Assembly (NCBI GenBank): GCA_026400815.1
Contig: JAPLOI010000004.1
Location: 124,001-188,000 of the forward strand
Reading direction: 5' to 3'
From: Alphaproteobacteria bacterium
Lineage (GTDB): Bacteria; Pseudomonadota; Alphaproteobacteria; Acetobacterales; Acetobacteraceae
Length of the DNA stretch: 64,000 bases
Each line of letters opens with the position of its first letter. The first letter of the stretch is position 1. Shown here in pieces: positions 18,129-30,050 of this stretch. Under the pieces are notes generated by a model that saw only the letters and a list, made by a program, of their open reading frames with translations, made no database searches and had not been told where the DNA came from. Made by a program: the position numbers and the translations under genes.

Positions 18129-19955
18129 TCACGGCGCCTCGCTTTCGCCAGGCTCGCCCCGCAGAACCGCGGCGCGGGCCGCCGTGAGAACGATCAACCG
18201 CCGCTGTGCCGCCTCGTCGGCTTTCGCCGCAAAGGCCGCTCGGGCCGCCTCCACCTCCTCGTCCAGCCGTTCCGGGTTCATCAGACCAAAGAAATGCCAC
18301 CAGCCTGCCCCGGCATCCGCCGGCATGGCATCGGCGGCGGCGCAGCCCGGCAGCGGTATGGGAACCACCGACAGCGCCTGCGCCACATCCGCAGCCAGAC
18401 CGGAATGGGTCAGGTGGGACATGAGGCCTGCGGAGTCAAGCACCTCGGCCGTCTGGGACCACTGCAGAATCGCATCGCGGAGCCGCGTAAGAGCCGGCGG
18501 CAGGTCGATGGTGGCGAAGGCTTCCTCTACATCGGGCAGCAAGCTGGGGTGCTGCAGGAGAATCGCAACCAGCGCGCGGGCGCGTTCGGCCGCTGCCGTG
18601 CCATGGCCGGGGGTCGGCCGCTGGAAGCGCGGCACGGGGCGGAGCGGGGGCATGCCATAGCCGGCGCGGCCCATGGGGCGGCTGCGGGGCGGGCCGCGAT
18701 CCGGCCGGCGGGCGCGCAGGCGGTCGCGGAAATAGCGGCGCATCTCCCAGGCCAGCGGCTTGTCGGCCACCTTGTCGGCCACCGCATCCAGGCGGCGGGA
18801 GAGGGCGGCGCGGGCCTCCACCGTATCGGCGGTGCCTTCGGACAGCAGGTCGTACAGGGCCTCGGCCACCGGGCGGGCGGCATCGAGAACGGCCTGGAAG
18901 CCAGGCGCGCCCTGGCGGCGCACCAGCGTGTCGGGGTCTTCGCCGGCGGGCAGGCTGGCCAGGCGCAGGGTGCGTTCGGCGCCCAGCATGGGCAGGGCCA
19001 GTTCAGCGGTGCGGATGGCGGCGCGGGCGCCGGCGCCATCGCCATCGAAGCACAGCACCGGGGCGTCGGACAGGCGCCACAGCTCCTCCAGCTGCTCGTC
19101 GGTCAGCGCGGTGCCGAGCGGGGCGACGGCGGCGCCGAAGCCGGCCTGGTGCAGGGCGATCACGTCCATGTAGCCTTCCACCGCCACCACGGCGGCGCCG
19201 GTGCGGGCGGCCTCCCGCGCGAGATCGAGCCCAAACAGGGTGCGGCGCTTGGAAAACACCGCGGTTTCCGGGCCGTTGACGTATTTGGGCTGGCCGTCGC
19301 CCATGATGCGCCCGCCGAAGCTGATGGTGCGGCCGCGGCGGTCGCGGATCGGGAACATCACGCGGTTGAAGAACAGGTCGTAGGGCGCCCTGCCCTCATC
19401 CCCCGGGCGCATCAGCCCGGCTTCGAGCAGGAGGTCTGGCGGGATTCCCTCTCGCGCCAGATCAGCGGCCAGCGCGCCGCGGCCCTCGCCGGACCAGCCG
19501 AGGCCGAAGCTGTCGATCGTCTCCTCCGTCAGGCCGCGGCCGCGCAGGTAGTCCAGCGCGCGCGCGCCCTCCGGCAGGCGCAGGCGGCGACGGTAGGAGG
19601 CCTCGGCGGCGGACAGCACCTCCTGCAGGGAGTGGCGCACGCGCTCGGCCTCGGCCGCGGCCGGGGTGGGCTTGGGCACATCTAGCCCGGCCTCGCCGGC
19701 CAGCTGCTCGATCGCCTCCATGAAGCCCAGGCCCTGGGTTTGCATGACGAAGCTGATGGCGTCGCCATGCTGGCCGCAGCCGAAGCAGTGGTAGCCGTTG
19801 TCATAGACGTAGAAGCTGGGCGTCTTCTCGTTGTGGAAGGGGCAGCAGCCCTTCCAGTTGCGGCCGGAGCGGGCGAGCTTCCCCCGCCGCCCCACCACCG
19901 CCGCTAGGGGCGTGCGGGCGCGCAACTCGTCGAGAAAACCGGCCGGCAGGGCCAT
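18129..19955 (-). CDS. dnaG: DNA primase (608 aa)
   Basis: Makes RNA primers at the replication fork. The N-terminal zinc-binding domain shows WKGCCPFHNEKTPSFYV and YHCFGCGQHGDAISF (Cys-His-Cys-Cys, about residues 37-62). The catalytic core has VVAVEGYMDVIALHQAGFGA (TOPRIM glutamate) and VLCFDGDGAGARAA (metal-binding aspartates). The C-terminal helicase-interaction part is present and the length is normal. The gene starts 6 nt after yqeY and is followed by rpoD. Confidence 0.97.
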   Translation of the reverse strand: MALPAGFLDELRARTPLAAVVGRRGKLARSGRNWKGCCPFHNEKTPSFYVYDNGYHCFGCGQHGDAISFVMQTQGLGFMEAIEQLAGEAGLDVPKPTPAAAEAERVRHSLQEVLSAAEASYRRRLRLPEGARALDYLRGRGLTEETIDSFGLGWSGEGRGALAADLAREGIPPDLLLEAGLMRPGDEGRAPYDLFFNRVMFPIRDRRGRTISFGGRIMGDGQPKYVNGPETAVFSKRRTLFGLDLAREAARTGAAVVAVEGYMDVIALHQAGFGAAVAPLGTALTDEQLEELWRLSDAPVLCFDGDGAGARAAIRTAELALPMLGAERTLRLASLPAGEDPDTLVRRQGAPGFQAVLDAARPVAEALYDLLSEGTADTVEARAALSRRLDAVADKVADKPLAWEMRRYFRDRLRARRPDRGPPRSRPMGRAGYGMPPLRPVPRFQRPTPGHGTAAAERARALVAILLQHPSLLPDVEEAFATIDLPPALTRLRDAILQWSQTAEVLDSAGLMSHLTHSGLAADVAQALSVVPIPLPGCAAADAMPADAGAGWWHFFGLMNPERLDEEVEAARAAFAAKADEAAQRRLIVLTAARAAVLRGEPGESEAP

Positions 19956-19961
19956 GGGGGG

Positions 19962-20432
19962 TCAGCCGCCCAGCTGGGCCTTCACCATCGGGCCCACCCG
20001 GCCCATGTCCAGCACGGCGCCGTACTTGGCCTTCAGCACCGCCATCACCTTGCCCATTTCCTTGATCCCCGTTGCGCCGGACTCGGCGATCGCGGCCTTC
20101 ACGGCCTCCGCGGTGGCGGCCTCATCCATCTGGGCGGGCAGGAACGCCTCGATCACCGCGATCTCCGCCTCCTCTTTGGCCACCAGGTCGGTGCGGTTGC
20201 CCTGGCGGTAGAGATCGACGCTCTCGCGGCGGGACTTCACCATGGTGCGGAGCATGGCGATCACCTCCTCATCCGGCACCTGGGTGATGCCCTTGGGGCG
20301 GGCGGCGATGTCCACATCCTTCAGGCGCGAGGTGATCATGCGGATGGCGGAAACGCGGGCGGCGTCCTTGGCCAGCATGGCTTCCTTGAGCTGGGCGGTG
20401 AACTGTTCGCGCAAGGGGGCGGTCGTTGTCAT
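19962..20432 (-). CDS. GatB/YqeY domain-containing protein (156 aa)
   Basis: YqeY-like protein related to the tail domain of the GatB amidotransferase subunit, with possible tRNA binding; its exact function is not settled. It begins LREQFTAQLKEAMLAKDAAR and contains the conserved AEIAVIEAFLPAQMDEA and ATGIKEMGKVMAVLKAKYG blocks. ACGGAGG lies 10 nt upstream of the ATG. First gene of the yqeY-dnaG-rpoD set and divergent from the carA locus; the 125-bp region between them contains two palindromic operators. Confidence 0.92.
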   Translation of the reverse strand: MTTTAPLREQFTAQLKEAMLAKDAARVSAIRMITSRLKDVDIAARPKGITQVPDEEVIAMLRTMVKSRRESVDLYRQGNRTDLVAKEEAEIAVIEAFLPAQMDEAATAEAVKAAIAESGATGIKEMGKVMAVLKAKYGAVLDMGRVGPMVKAQLGG

Positions 20433-20499
20433 GGCGTCGGCCTCCGTAAAAAAGTTCCTTTATCATATAGCGTGGCCGCGAAGGCATGCCCGCGGTGCA

Positions 20500-20516
20500 T
20501 GGGAAATTTCTTCCCA
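20500..20516. promoter_or_regulatory. Upstream operator-like palindrome
   Basis: Perfect inverted repeat TGGGAA-ATTTC-TTCCCA, 17 bp. An identical-arm copy, TGGGAA-GTTTT-TTCCCA, lies 38 bp further on inside the carA promoter. Two perfect copies so close to a gene for a small helix-turn-helix domain point to a specific DNA-binding site. This one lies between the yqeY and carA starts and could affect both. Confidence 0.75.
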
Positions 20517-20531
20517 CACACGACGCGCGCG

Positions 20532-20560
20532 TTGAAGTGGGAAGTTTTTTCCCATATATG
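20532..20560 (+). promoter_or_regulatory. carA promoter whose spacer is the operator
   Basis: A -35-like TTGAAG (20532-20537) and a -10-like TATATG (20555-20560) are separated by exactly 17 bp, and those 17 bp are the perfect palindrome TGGGAA-GTTTT-TTCCCA (20538-20554). Transcription would begin about 7 nt after the -10, at A20567, which is also the first base of the ATG starting [10 protein letters not shown]. No ribosome-binding site precedes that ATG, so a leaderless transcript is likely. A protein bound at the palindrome would block RNA polymerase directly. Confidence 0.65.
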
Positions 20561-20566
20561 CCCGGC

Positions 20567-21973
20567 ATGAGCAGCGCCCCCGCGACCGTCGACAGCATCA
20601 TCGAGACAATGGGCGGGGCAGATGCCGTCGCCCGCCGGCTGGGCGTGGGCACGGAGGCGGTGCGCAAGTGGCGCCAGGGGCGCAGCATCCCCTCCAAGCA
20701 CTGGCCCGCCGTGATTGCCGCCACCGGACTTTCCCTTGCTGACATGCCCGGGGCTGACTTGGCCGGCGCGGGCGCCCCCCAGACAGAAGGCACCATCATG
20801 CCCGAACCCACTGCCCCCCATGCCGCGCCCGAGGGCGCAACGGCGGCCCTGGTGCTGGAGGATGGCAGCGTGTTCTGGGGCCGCGGCATCGGCGCCCATA
20901 CCGCCGGCACCGAGCCGGCCGAGATCTGCTTCAACACCGGCATGACCGGCTACCAGGAAACGCTGACCGACCCTTCCTATGCCGGGCAGGTGATCACCTT
21001 CACCTTTCCGCATATCGGCAATGTGGGCACCAACGGCTAGGATATCGAGGCCGCCACGATCGCCGCGCGCGGCGTGATCGTGAAGCAGGACATTACGGAG
21101 CCGAGCAACTGGCGCAACCACCAGCACCTGGACGCCTGGCTGCGCGGCCAGGGCGTGACCGGGCTGGCCGGGGTGGACACGCGGGCGCTGACCATCCGCA
21201 TCCGCGACGGCGGCGCGCCCTCCGGCGTGCTGGTCTTCCCGGCCGATGGGCGGTTCGACATAGAAGGCGCCATGGCGCGGGCCAAGGCGTGGCCGGGGCT
21301 GGAGGGCATGGACCTCGCCAAGACCGTCGCCTGCACCCAGGCCTATGAGTGGGACGAGACGACCTGGGCCTGGCCGACCGGCTATGGCCGCCAGGTGGCG
21401 CCGAAGCATCACGTGGTGGCGGTGGATTACGGGGCCAAGCGCAACATCCTGCGCTGCCTGGCCGCCGCCGGCTGCCGGGTGACCGTGGTGCCGGGCACGG
21501 CGACGGCCGAGGACATCCTGCGGCACAACCCCGATGGCGTGTTCCTCTCCAACGGCCCCGGCGACCCCGCCGCCACCGGCACCTATGCCGTGCCGGCGAT
21601 CCAGGGCGTGCTGGCGGCGGGCAAGCCGGTGTTCGGCATCTGCCTGGGCCACCAGCTGCTGTCCCTCGCTTTGGGCGGCAAGACCTTCAAGCTGGCCCGC
21701 GGCCATCGTGGTGCCAACCAGCCGGTGAAGGACCTCACCACCGGGCGCGTGGAGATCACCAGCCAGAACCACGGCTTCGCGGTGGATCCCGACAGCCTGC
21801 CGGAGGGCGTGCAGGTGACGCATGTCAGCCTGTTCGACCAGAGCAACGAAGGCATTGCCTGCCCGGCCAAGCGCGCCTTCAGCGTGCAGTATCACCCGGA
21901 GGCGAGCCCGGGCCCGTCCGACAGCCACTACCTGTTCCAGCGCTTCGTCGACCTGATCGAAGCCAAGGCCTGA
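20567..21973 (+). pseudogene. carA: carA with N-terminal HTH domain, interrupted by an in-frame TAG
   Basis: Small (glutaminase) subunit of carbamoyl-phosphate synthase, which supplies ammonia for arginine and pyrimidine synthesis. Residues 1-77 form a small Cro/YdaS-like helix-turn-helix ([19 protein letters not shown], then [20 protein letters not shown]) that runs without a stop into CarA (from MPEPTAPHA, 20798). The CarA part is normal up to [13 protein letters not shown], where TAG (21038-21040) stands in place of the expected GAG. The frame then resumes perfectly (DIEAATIAARGVIVKQD) through the glutaminase centre GICLGHQLLSLALGG and QYHPEASPGPSD to TGA at 21973. The CarA portion alone is 391 codons, the usual size. 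A single G-to-T change, real or a sequencing error, explains the break. carB follows intact. Confidence 0.85.
20785..20800 (+). promoter_or_regulatory. Internal ribosome-binding site and ATG at the HTH/CarA boundary
   Basis: AGAAGG (20785-20790) lies 7 nt before an ATG (20798-20800) that begins exactly where the CarA homology starts. The upstream helix-turn-helix frame has no stop of its own and continues in the same phase. The site could therefore give free CarA in addition to an HTH-CarA fusion. Confidence 0.55.
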
Positions 21974-22078
21974 TCCGCGACACGATCCGCCTGGGAAACC
22001 AGGCGCTGCACTGCCACTGCCGCCTGGACCCCACGCCCAACGGCGTGGCCCGGGCCCGCACCCAGACCGGAGCCTGAG

Positions 22079-25324
<3,246 letters not shown>

Positions 25325-25333
25325 TACCCCCGT

Positions 25334-25359
25334 CGCGACCCGGCTTTTGCCGCGTCGCG
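25334..25359 (+). terminator. Hairpin after carB
   Basis: CGCGAC-C-CGGC, loop TTTT, GCCG-C-GTCGCG: ten base pairs with one mismatch, starting 10 nt after the carB stop. There is no clear run of T after it, so factor-independent termination is uncertain. Confidence 0.4.
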
Positions 25360-25443
25360 GCGGTCGCGTTTCGGGGCTTGCGACGCCGCTCCATCGTCGC
25401 CAAGTGCCAGAAAATTCGCTTTTCTTCGCTTGAGGTTCGCGCA

Positions 25444-25917
25444 GTGCAGAAATTTCCGATGACCGCGCCCGGTCTGCAGCGACTGGAAGTGGAGCTCAGA
25501 ACGCTGAAAGGCGTCGAGCGCCCGGCAGTCATTCGCGCCATCGCCGAGGCACGCAGCCATGGCGATCTCAGCGAGAACGCCGAGTACCACGCGGCGCGCG
25601 AGCGCCAGTCCTTCATCGAAGGCCGCATCGCGGAGCTGGAGGAGATCGTCTCGGCCGCCGAGGTGATCGACCCCGCCATGCTCTCGGGCGACCACGTGAT
25701 GTTCGGCGCCCATGTGCGCGTGGTGGACGAGGAGACGGAGAAGGAAGCCACCTACCAGATCGTCGGCGTGCACGAGGCCGACATCAAGCATGCCCGGCTG
25801 TCCATCTCCTCCCCGCTGGCCAAGGCGCTGATCGGCAAGAGGATCGGCGACACGGTCTCCGTTCCGGCGCCCGGCGGCGACCGCAGCTACGAGATCCTCG
25901 CCGTCCGCTTCGGCTGA
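25444..25917 (+). CDS. greA: Transcription elongation factor GreA (157 aa)
   Basis: Rescues backtracked RNA polymerase by stimulating transcript cleavage. The N-terminal coiled coil has RAIAEARSHGDLSENAEYHA, with the conserved acidic tip, and ERQSFIEGRIAELEEIV. The C-terminal FKBP-like domain has ISSPLAKALIGKRIGDTVSV. I use the GTG start (MQKFPMTAPGLQRLE), which gives the standard length and alignment; GAGG lies about 8-11 nt before it. The open frame upstream of the GTG is not GreA-like. Confidence 0.95.
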   Translation: MQKFPMTAPGLQRLEVELRTLKGVERPAVIRAIAEARSHGDLSENAEYHAARERQSFIEGRIAELEEIVSAAEVIDPAMLSGDHVMFGAHVRVVDEETEKEATYQIVGVHEADIKHARLSISSPLAKALIGKRIGDTVSVPAPGGDRSYEILAVRFG

Positions 25918-25927
25918 TCGCACGCTT

Positions 25928-27130
25928 ATGCCCATGATCAGTCTGGCCGATGTGCGGGCCGCGGCCGCGCGCATCGAAGGCCACGTGCTGCGCACCCCGA
26001 TGATCCCGTGCGATGCCATCTCGCGCGCCACCGGGGCACAGGTGTTCCTGAAGCTGGACAACCTGCAGGCGACCGGTGCGTTCAAGGAAAGGGGTGCCGC
26101 CAACCGCCTTGCGCTGTTGAGTGCTTCGGAGCGGGCAGCGGGCGTGATCGCCATGTCGGCCGGCAACCATGCCCAGGCGGTGGCACGCCATGCCAGCCTG
26201 CTGGGCATCGCCGCCACCATCGTGATGCCGCAGCACACGCCGGCCACGAAAGTCACGCGCACCGCCTCCTGGGGCGCACGCGTGGTGCTGCATGGCGAGA
26301 CGCTGGCGGAATCGGCGGAGCATGCCCATGCGCTCGCCGCGCAGGAGGGTCTGGTCTTCATCCATCCCTACGACGACCTGGGCGTGATGGCCGGCCAGGG
26401 CACCATGGCGCTGGAGATGCTGGCCGACGTGCCCGATCTCGACATGCTGGTGATCCCCGTCGGCGGCGGCGGGCTGCTTGCCGGCTGCGCGGTGGCGGCC
26501 ACGGCGCTGAAGCCGGGCATCGAGGTGATTGGCGTGGAGGCGGCCGCCTATGCCGCGCTGGCGCAGCGCCTGGCGGGCCAGCCGGTTTCGGTCGGCGGCG
26601 CGACCATCGCCGAGGGCATCGCGGTGCGCGACATCGGGGAGACGCCGCTGCGCCACATCCGCGCCCATGTGGCAGACGTGGTGGTGGTGCCGGAGCGCGC
26701 GGTGGAGGAAGCCATCGCCCTGCTGGCCGAGGGTGCCAAGGTGGTGGCGGAGGGTGCAGGTGCTGCGGGCGTTGCGGCGCTGCTGGCCCTGCCCGACCGT
26801 TTCGCCGGCAAGAAGGTCGGCGTGGCCATCTGCGGCGGCAACATCGATGCGCGGATCCTGGCCAACGTCATGCTGCGCAACCTGCTGCGCGACGGCAGGC
26901 TGGTGCGGCTGGTGCTGGAAATTCCGGACCGGCCCGGCGTGCTGGCCGACATTGCCGGGCGCATCGGCACCGCAGGCGGCAACATCATCGACGTATCGCA
27001 CCACCGCCTGTTCGCCTCGCCCAGCGTGCAGGCCGCGCAGCTCGAAGTGATGTTCGAAGCGCGCGATCCCGCCCATGGCGCGGAGATCGTCCGGTCCCTG
27101 GAACAGGTCTACACGATCCGCCGGATCTGA
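25928..27130 (+). CDS. Threonine ammonia-lyase with C-terminal ACT domain (400 aa)
   Basis: PLP enzyme converting threonine (or serine) to 2-oxobutyrate (or pyruvate) and ammonia. The PLP lysine is in LQATGAFKERGAANRL (about K53), the glycine loop is VGGGGLLAGCA, and a serine/alanine-rich SAGNHAQAVARHA is present. A single ACT domain at the end (LVLEIPDRPGVLADIAGRIG) suggests allosteric control. The size and single ACT domain resemble TdcB/short IlvA forms rather than the long double-ACT IlvA. Starts 10 nt after greA; convergent with the AsmA-like gene. Confidence 0.9.
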   Translation: MPMISLADVRAAAARIEGHVLRTPMIPCDAISRATGAQVFLKLDNLQATGAFKERGAANRLALLSASERAAGVIAMSAGNHAQAVARHASLLGIAATIVMPQHTPATKVTRTASWGARVVLHGETLAESAEHAHALAAQEGLVFIHPYDDLGVMAGQGTMALEMLADVPDLDMLVIPVGGGGLLAGCAVAATALKPGIEVIGVEAAAYAALAQRLAGQPVSVGGATIAEGIAVRDIGETPLRHIRAHVADVVVVPERAVEEAIALLAEGAKVVAEGAGAAGVAALLALPDRFAGKKVGVAICGGNIDARILANVMLRNLLRDGRLVRLVLEIPDRPGVLADIAGRIGTAGGNIIDVSHHRLFASPSVQAAQLEVMFEARDPAHGAEIVRSLEQVYTIRRI

Positions 27131-27136
27131 GGGCTG

Positions 27137-30031
27137 CTATGGCGGGTGTTCGGCCCGCCAGCGCACCGCGCCGGCCAGTTCCGGCACGCGCTCCGGCATG
27201 TCCGCAGGGCCAGACAGGCGCAGGCCGATCTCCGGCGGATCCGGCACCGCGGGCAGGAATGCCAGGCGCAGCGCCAGCAGGGCGCGGGTAAGGTCAATCG
27301 TGCCGGCCGCCGTAGCGGTCCCGGCGCGCCCGGCCAGCGCCGCACGCCGCAGCAGCAAGCCGCCATTCTCGATCCCGGCCTCCAGCGATAGCTGGTCGAA
27401 GGCCGTGGCCCCACCGGCCAAGGCGGCGCGCAAATCCGTCTCCTCCAGCCGCGCGCCCATACGGGCCAGATCGAATCCCGTCAGCATGCCGTCCCGGCCA
27501 GACAGCGAGACAGTACCACCCAGGCTCGCCAGCAATCCGGCCGGCGAGAACCCGGCGGCGGAGAGGCGCGCCGCTCCATCCAGCACGCCACCCGCGAGGT
27601 CGATGGCCGTATCGAAGACCGGCGCCGAAATCTGCCCACCGCGCAGCCCCGCCTGCACCGCCAACACCGGCGGCCGCGCGGCGGCATCGAAGGCCAGAGA
27701 TCCCGTGAGGCGCCCGCCCGCCAGCGTGGCGGTGAGGTCGGAAAGCTGCAGTTGCCCGCGCACCAGCGCCAGCGTCGCCGTCGCGTCCGCCAGCACCCGT
27801 TCGCGCGACAGGCTGACGCTGCGGGCGGTCAGCTGAAGCTCCGCCTCCCAGCCCAGCAGCCCCTCGATCGGCAATGGGTCCGGGCTGCGCGGATAGGGCC
27901 AAGGCAGCATCAGCCCTTCCGCCGCGATGCGGCCAGACAGGCGGGGCACGTCGCCGCGATCCAGCCGCAGCGCACCGCCGGCCCTTAGCCCCCCGGCGGC
28001 GAGATCGAAGCTCTCCGCCACCAGCCGGTCCGCACCGCCGGTCAGCTGGGCGACCAGCGCCAGGGAGCCGTCCCCGAGCCAGGCGGAAGCCCCGGCTTGC
28101 CCCAATGTCTCGGCCAGCCGCGGCGCGCCGGGATGGCGCAGCGTGAGCGTGCCGGCCCAGCGCCCACCCGGCAGGTCGAGCGTTGGCGTGGCCTCCAGCC
28201 GCAGGTCGGCCAGCGTGGCGGCGAGCTTCAGTCCCAGGTTTTCCGGCGCCCCACCGGCCTGCAGTTGCAGCAGCAGCGCCCCGCGCAGCAGCGGTTCCAG
28301 CCGGGCAGCGAAGTTCCGCCCCAACGCCTGCACCACATACGGGGTGAACCCCGTCGCCCGTGCGGCTTTCAGCTCGGCCTTGGCATCGGCAATGCGCCCA
28401 CCCTCCAGCAGGGTGAGGGACGCCGATGCCGCGGCCCCCAAGGCCTGCGCCGCCATCTGTCGTACTTCGATGCGGCCGGGTGTGGCGGCGAGGTCCAGCG
28501 TCACGTCCGTGGCCGCGATGCCACGCAGGGTGGCCGCCTCCGCCAACAGCCGAAGATCGAGCGCAAGCGGGCCGAAGGTCGCGGCGGCGGCTATCAGGTT
28601 GGGGGCACCCGTCCCAGGCCAGAAGGACGCGGCCCAGGGATCGAGATCGACCCGCTCCGCCGTCACCACCGCCCGCAACGTGGGCCTGGGCGCCGGCCGC
28701 CAGGCCAGGGCCGCCAGCACGGCAGACCCGTCCACCTGCCCCGCCATCTCGGTGATCGCAAGCTCGCCGTCTTCCACACGCACCTGCCCATGCAGCGCCG
28801 CCGTGCGCAGCACCGATGGCGGCAGGGCATCCACGGGCCCCAACCCGGCACGCGCGGCCCAGGCCAGGGTCGTGCGCAGCGCCGGGGCCTCCAAGGCGGC
28901 CTCCCCCTCGAAGCGCAGACGGGAAGCGCCAGCGGGCGCGAGCCGGCCCTTCAGGCGCAGACTGGCCTCCCCGGGCAGCAGCGCGCGCGCCTCGCGCACC
29001 TCCACCGCGCCATCGGCGATATCGAACGCCGCGCGCAGGCCGCGCAGCGTGCCATCGCCCAGCAATGCGGCCTCGGCCGACAGATCGATGCCCAGCGGCA
29101 TGCCCGGCTGCAAGCCCACCGCGCGGCCAAGCAGGGCCGGCGCCCAGGCATCGAGATCGAGCCGGCTGGCCGCCACCGCCACGTCCAGCCGCACCCGCGG
29201 CAACAGGCGCAGCGCGATCGCGCCCTTCACCGGTGCGCCGGCCAACTCGCCCGCCAGCTCATCCGCCGCCACCAACCCACCGCCGGTGGTCAGCCGACCC
29301 TCGACACGGAACGGCACGGAAGGCGCCGGCACAAGCTGCGACAAATCGGTGCCGCGCAGCGCCACGCGGCCCACCATCGTACCATCCGGCTGCAACTGGC
29401 CAGAGATCACCGCCCCCGCGCCCTGCCCATCCAGCGTGAGGTCCAGCCCCACGGCGCCGTCACCGCCGGGCTGGCTGACCCGCGCCGTGAACGCCCAGTC
29501 CCGCCCGCCGCTGCGCGCCCGCCCGGCGCTGAGGAAGCTGCCGGAAACATCGTTGGTGGCCAGCGTCGCCTCCAGCCCCGTCACCGCGACCTCGCCGATC
29601 TGCAGCCGCCCGCGCTCGATGCGCGCCGACAGCGCGGACAGCCAGGAGGGCGCGCGCAGGGCCAGTGCGGCGGGGTCTGGCGGCCAGGGCAGGCGGATAT
29701 CCGCGCCGCGCAGCACCAGCTCGCGCGCCTCCACGCGCCCGGCCAGCAGCGGCATCAGCGCCACCCGCAGCAGCAACTGCTCGGCGGTCACGGTGGCACC
29801 ACCGCTGGCATCCACCGTCACTCGCTCGGCCACCAGCAAAGGCTGCGGCAGCACGCGCAGGGTGATGCGCCCTTCGATGCGCACCGACTGGCCCAGCGCG
29901 GCCGAGGCCAGGCCAGAGACATCGGCGCGATACCGGTTCCACTCCAGCACCGAAGGCGCAACCCACGCGCCGCCCAGAACCAGAAGCAGCAGCGCCACGA
30001 GCCCCAGGGAGATGTGGCGCAGCGCGATCAT
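27137..30031 (-). CDS. AsmA family protein (964 aa)
   Basis: Large periplasmic, inner-membrane-anchored protein of the AsmA-like group, linked to envelope lipid transport in studied bacteria. One N-terminal membrane segment (ISLGLVALLLLVLGGAWVAP) is followed by the typical opening GQSVRIEGRITLRVLPQPLL and a long run of beta-strand repeats. The conserved C-terminal AsmA block includes LASLGGTVSLSGRDGMLTGF and ENGGLLLRRAALAGRAGTA. Lies 19 nt after the oxoprolinase gene; the 3' ends of this gene and the dehydratase gene are 6 nt apart. Specific role not assignable. Confidence 0.88.
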   Translation of the reverse strand: MIALRHISLGLVALLLLVLGGAWVAPSVLEWNRYRADVSGLASAALGQSVRIEGRITLRVLPQPLLVAERVTVDASGGATVTAEQLLLRVALMPLLAGRVEARELVLRGADIRLPWPPDPAALALRAPSWLSALSARIERGRLQIGEVAVTGLEATLATNDVSGSFLSAGRARSGGRDWAFTARVSQPGGDGAVGLDLTLDGQGAGAVISGQLQPDGTMVGRVALRGTDLSQLVPAPSVPFRVEGRLTTGGGLVAADELAGELAGAPVKGAIALRLLPRVRLDVAVAASRLDLDAWAPALLGRAVGLQPGMPLGIDLSAEAALLGDGTLRGLRAAFDIADGAVEVREARALLPGEASLRLKGRLAPAGASRLRFEGEAALEAPALRTTLAWAARAGLGPVDALPPSVLRTAALHGQVRVEDGELAITEMAGQVDGSAVLAALAWRPAPRPTLRAVVTAERVDLDPWAASFWPGTGAPNLIAAAATFGPLALDLRLLAEAATLRGIAATDVTLDLAATPGRIEVRQMAAQALGAAASASLTLLEGGRIADAKAELKAARATGFTPYVVQALGRNFAARLEPLLRGALLLQLQAGGAPENLGLKLAATLADLRLEATPTLDLPGGRWAGTLTLRHPGAPRLAETLGQAGASAWLGDGSLALVAQLTGGADRLVAESFDLAAGGLRAGGALRLDRGDVPRLSGRIAAEGLMLPWPYPRSPDPLPIEGLLGWEAELQLTARSVSLSRERVLADATATLALVRGQLQLSDLTATLAGGRLTGSLAFDAAARPPVLAVQAGLRGGQISAPVFDTAIDLAGGVLDGAARLSAAGFSPAGLLASLGGTVSLSGRDGMLTGFDLARMGARLEETDLRAALAGGATAFDQLSLEAGIENGGLLLRRAALAGRAGTATAAGTIDLTRALLALRLAFLPAVPDPPEIGLRLSGPADMPERVPELAGAVRWRAEHPP

Positions 30032-30050
30032 GCCAGGTGCGGCGCGGGGC

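Noticed and set aside
21038-21040. TAG in carA as a pyrrolysine codon or programmed readthrough
   Set aside because: No pyrrolysine system is known in this group, the context shows no recoding signal, and one base change from GAG is the simpler explanation.
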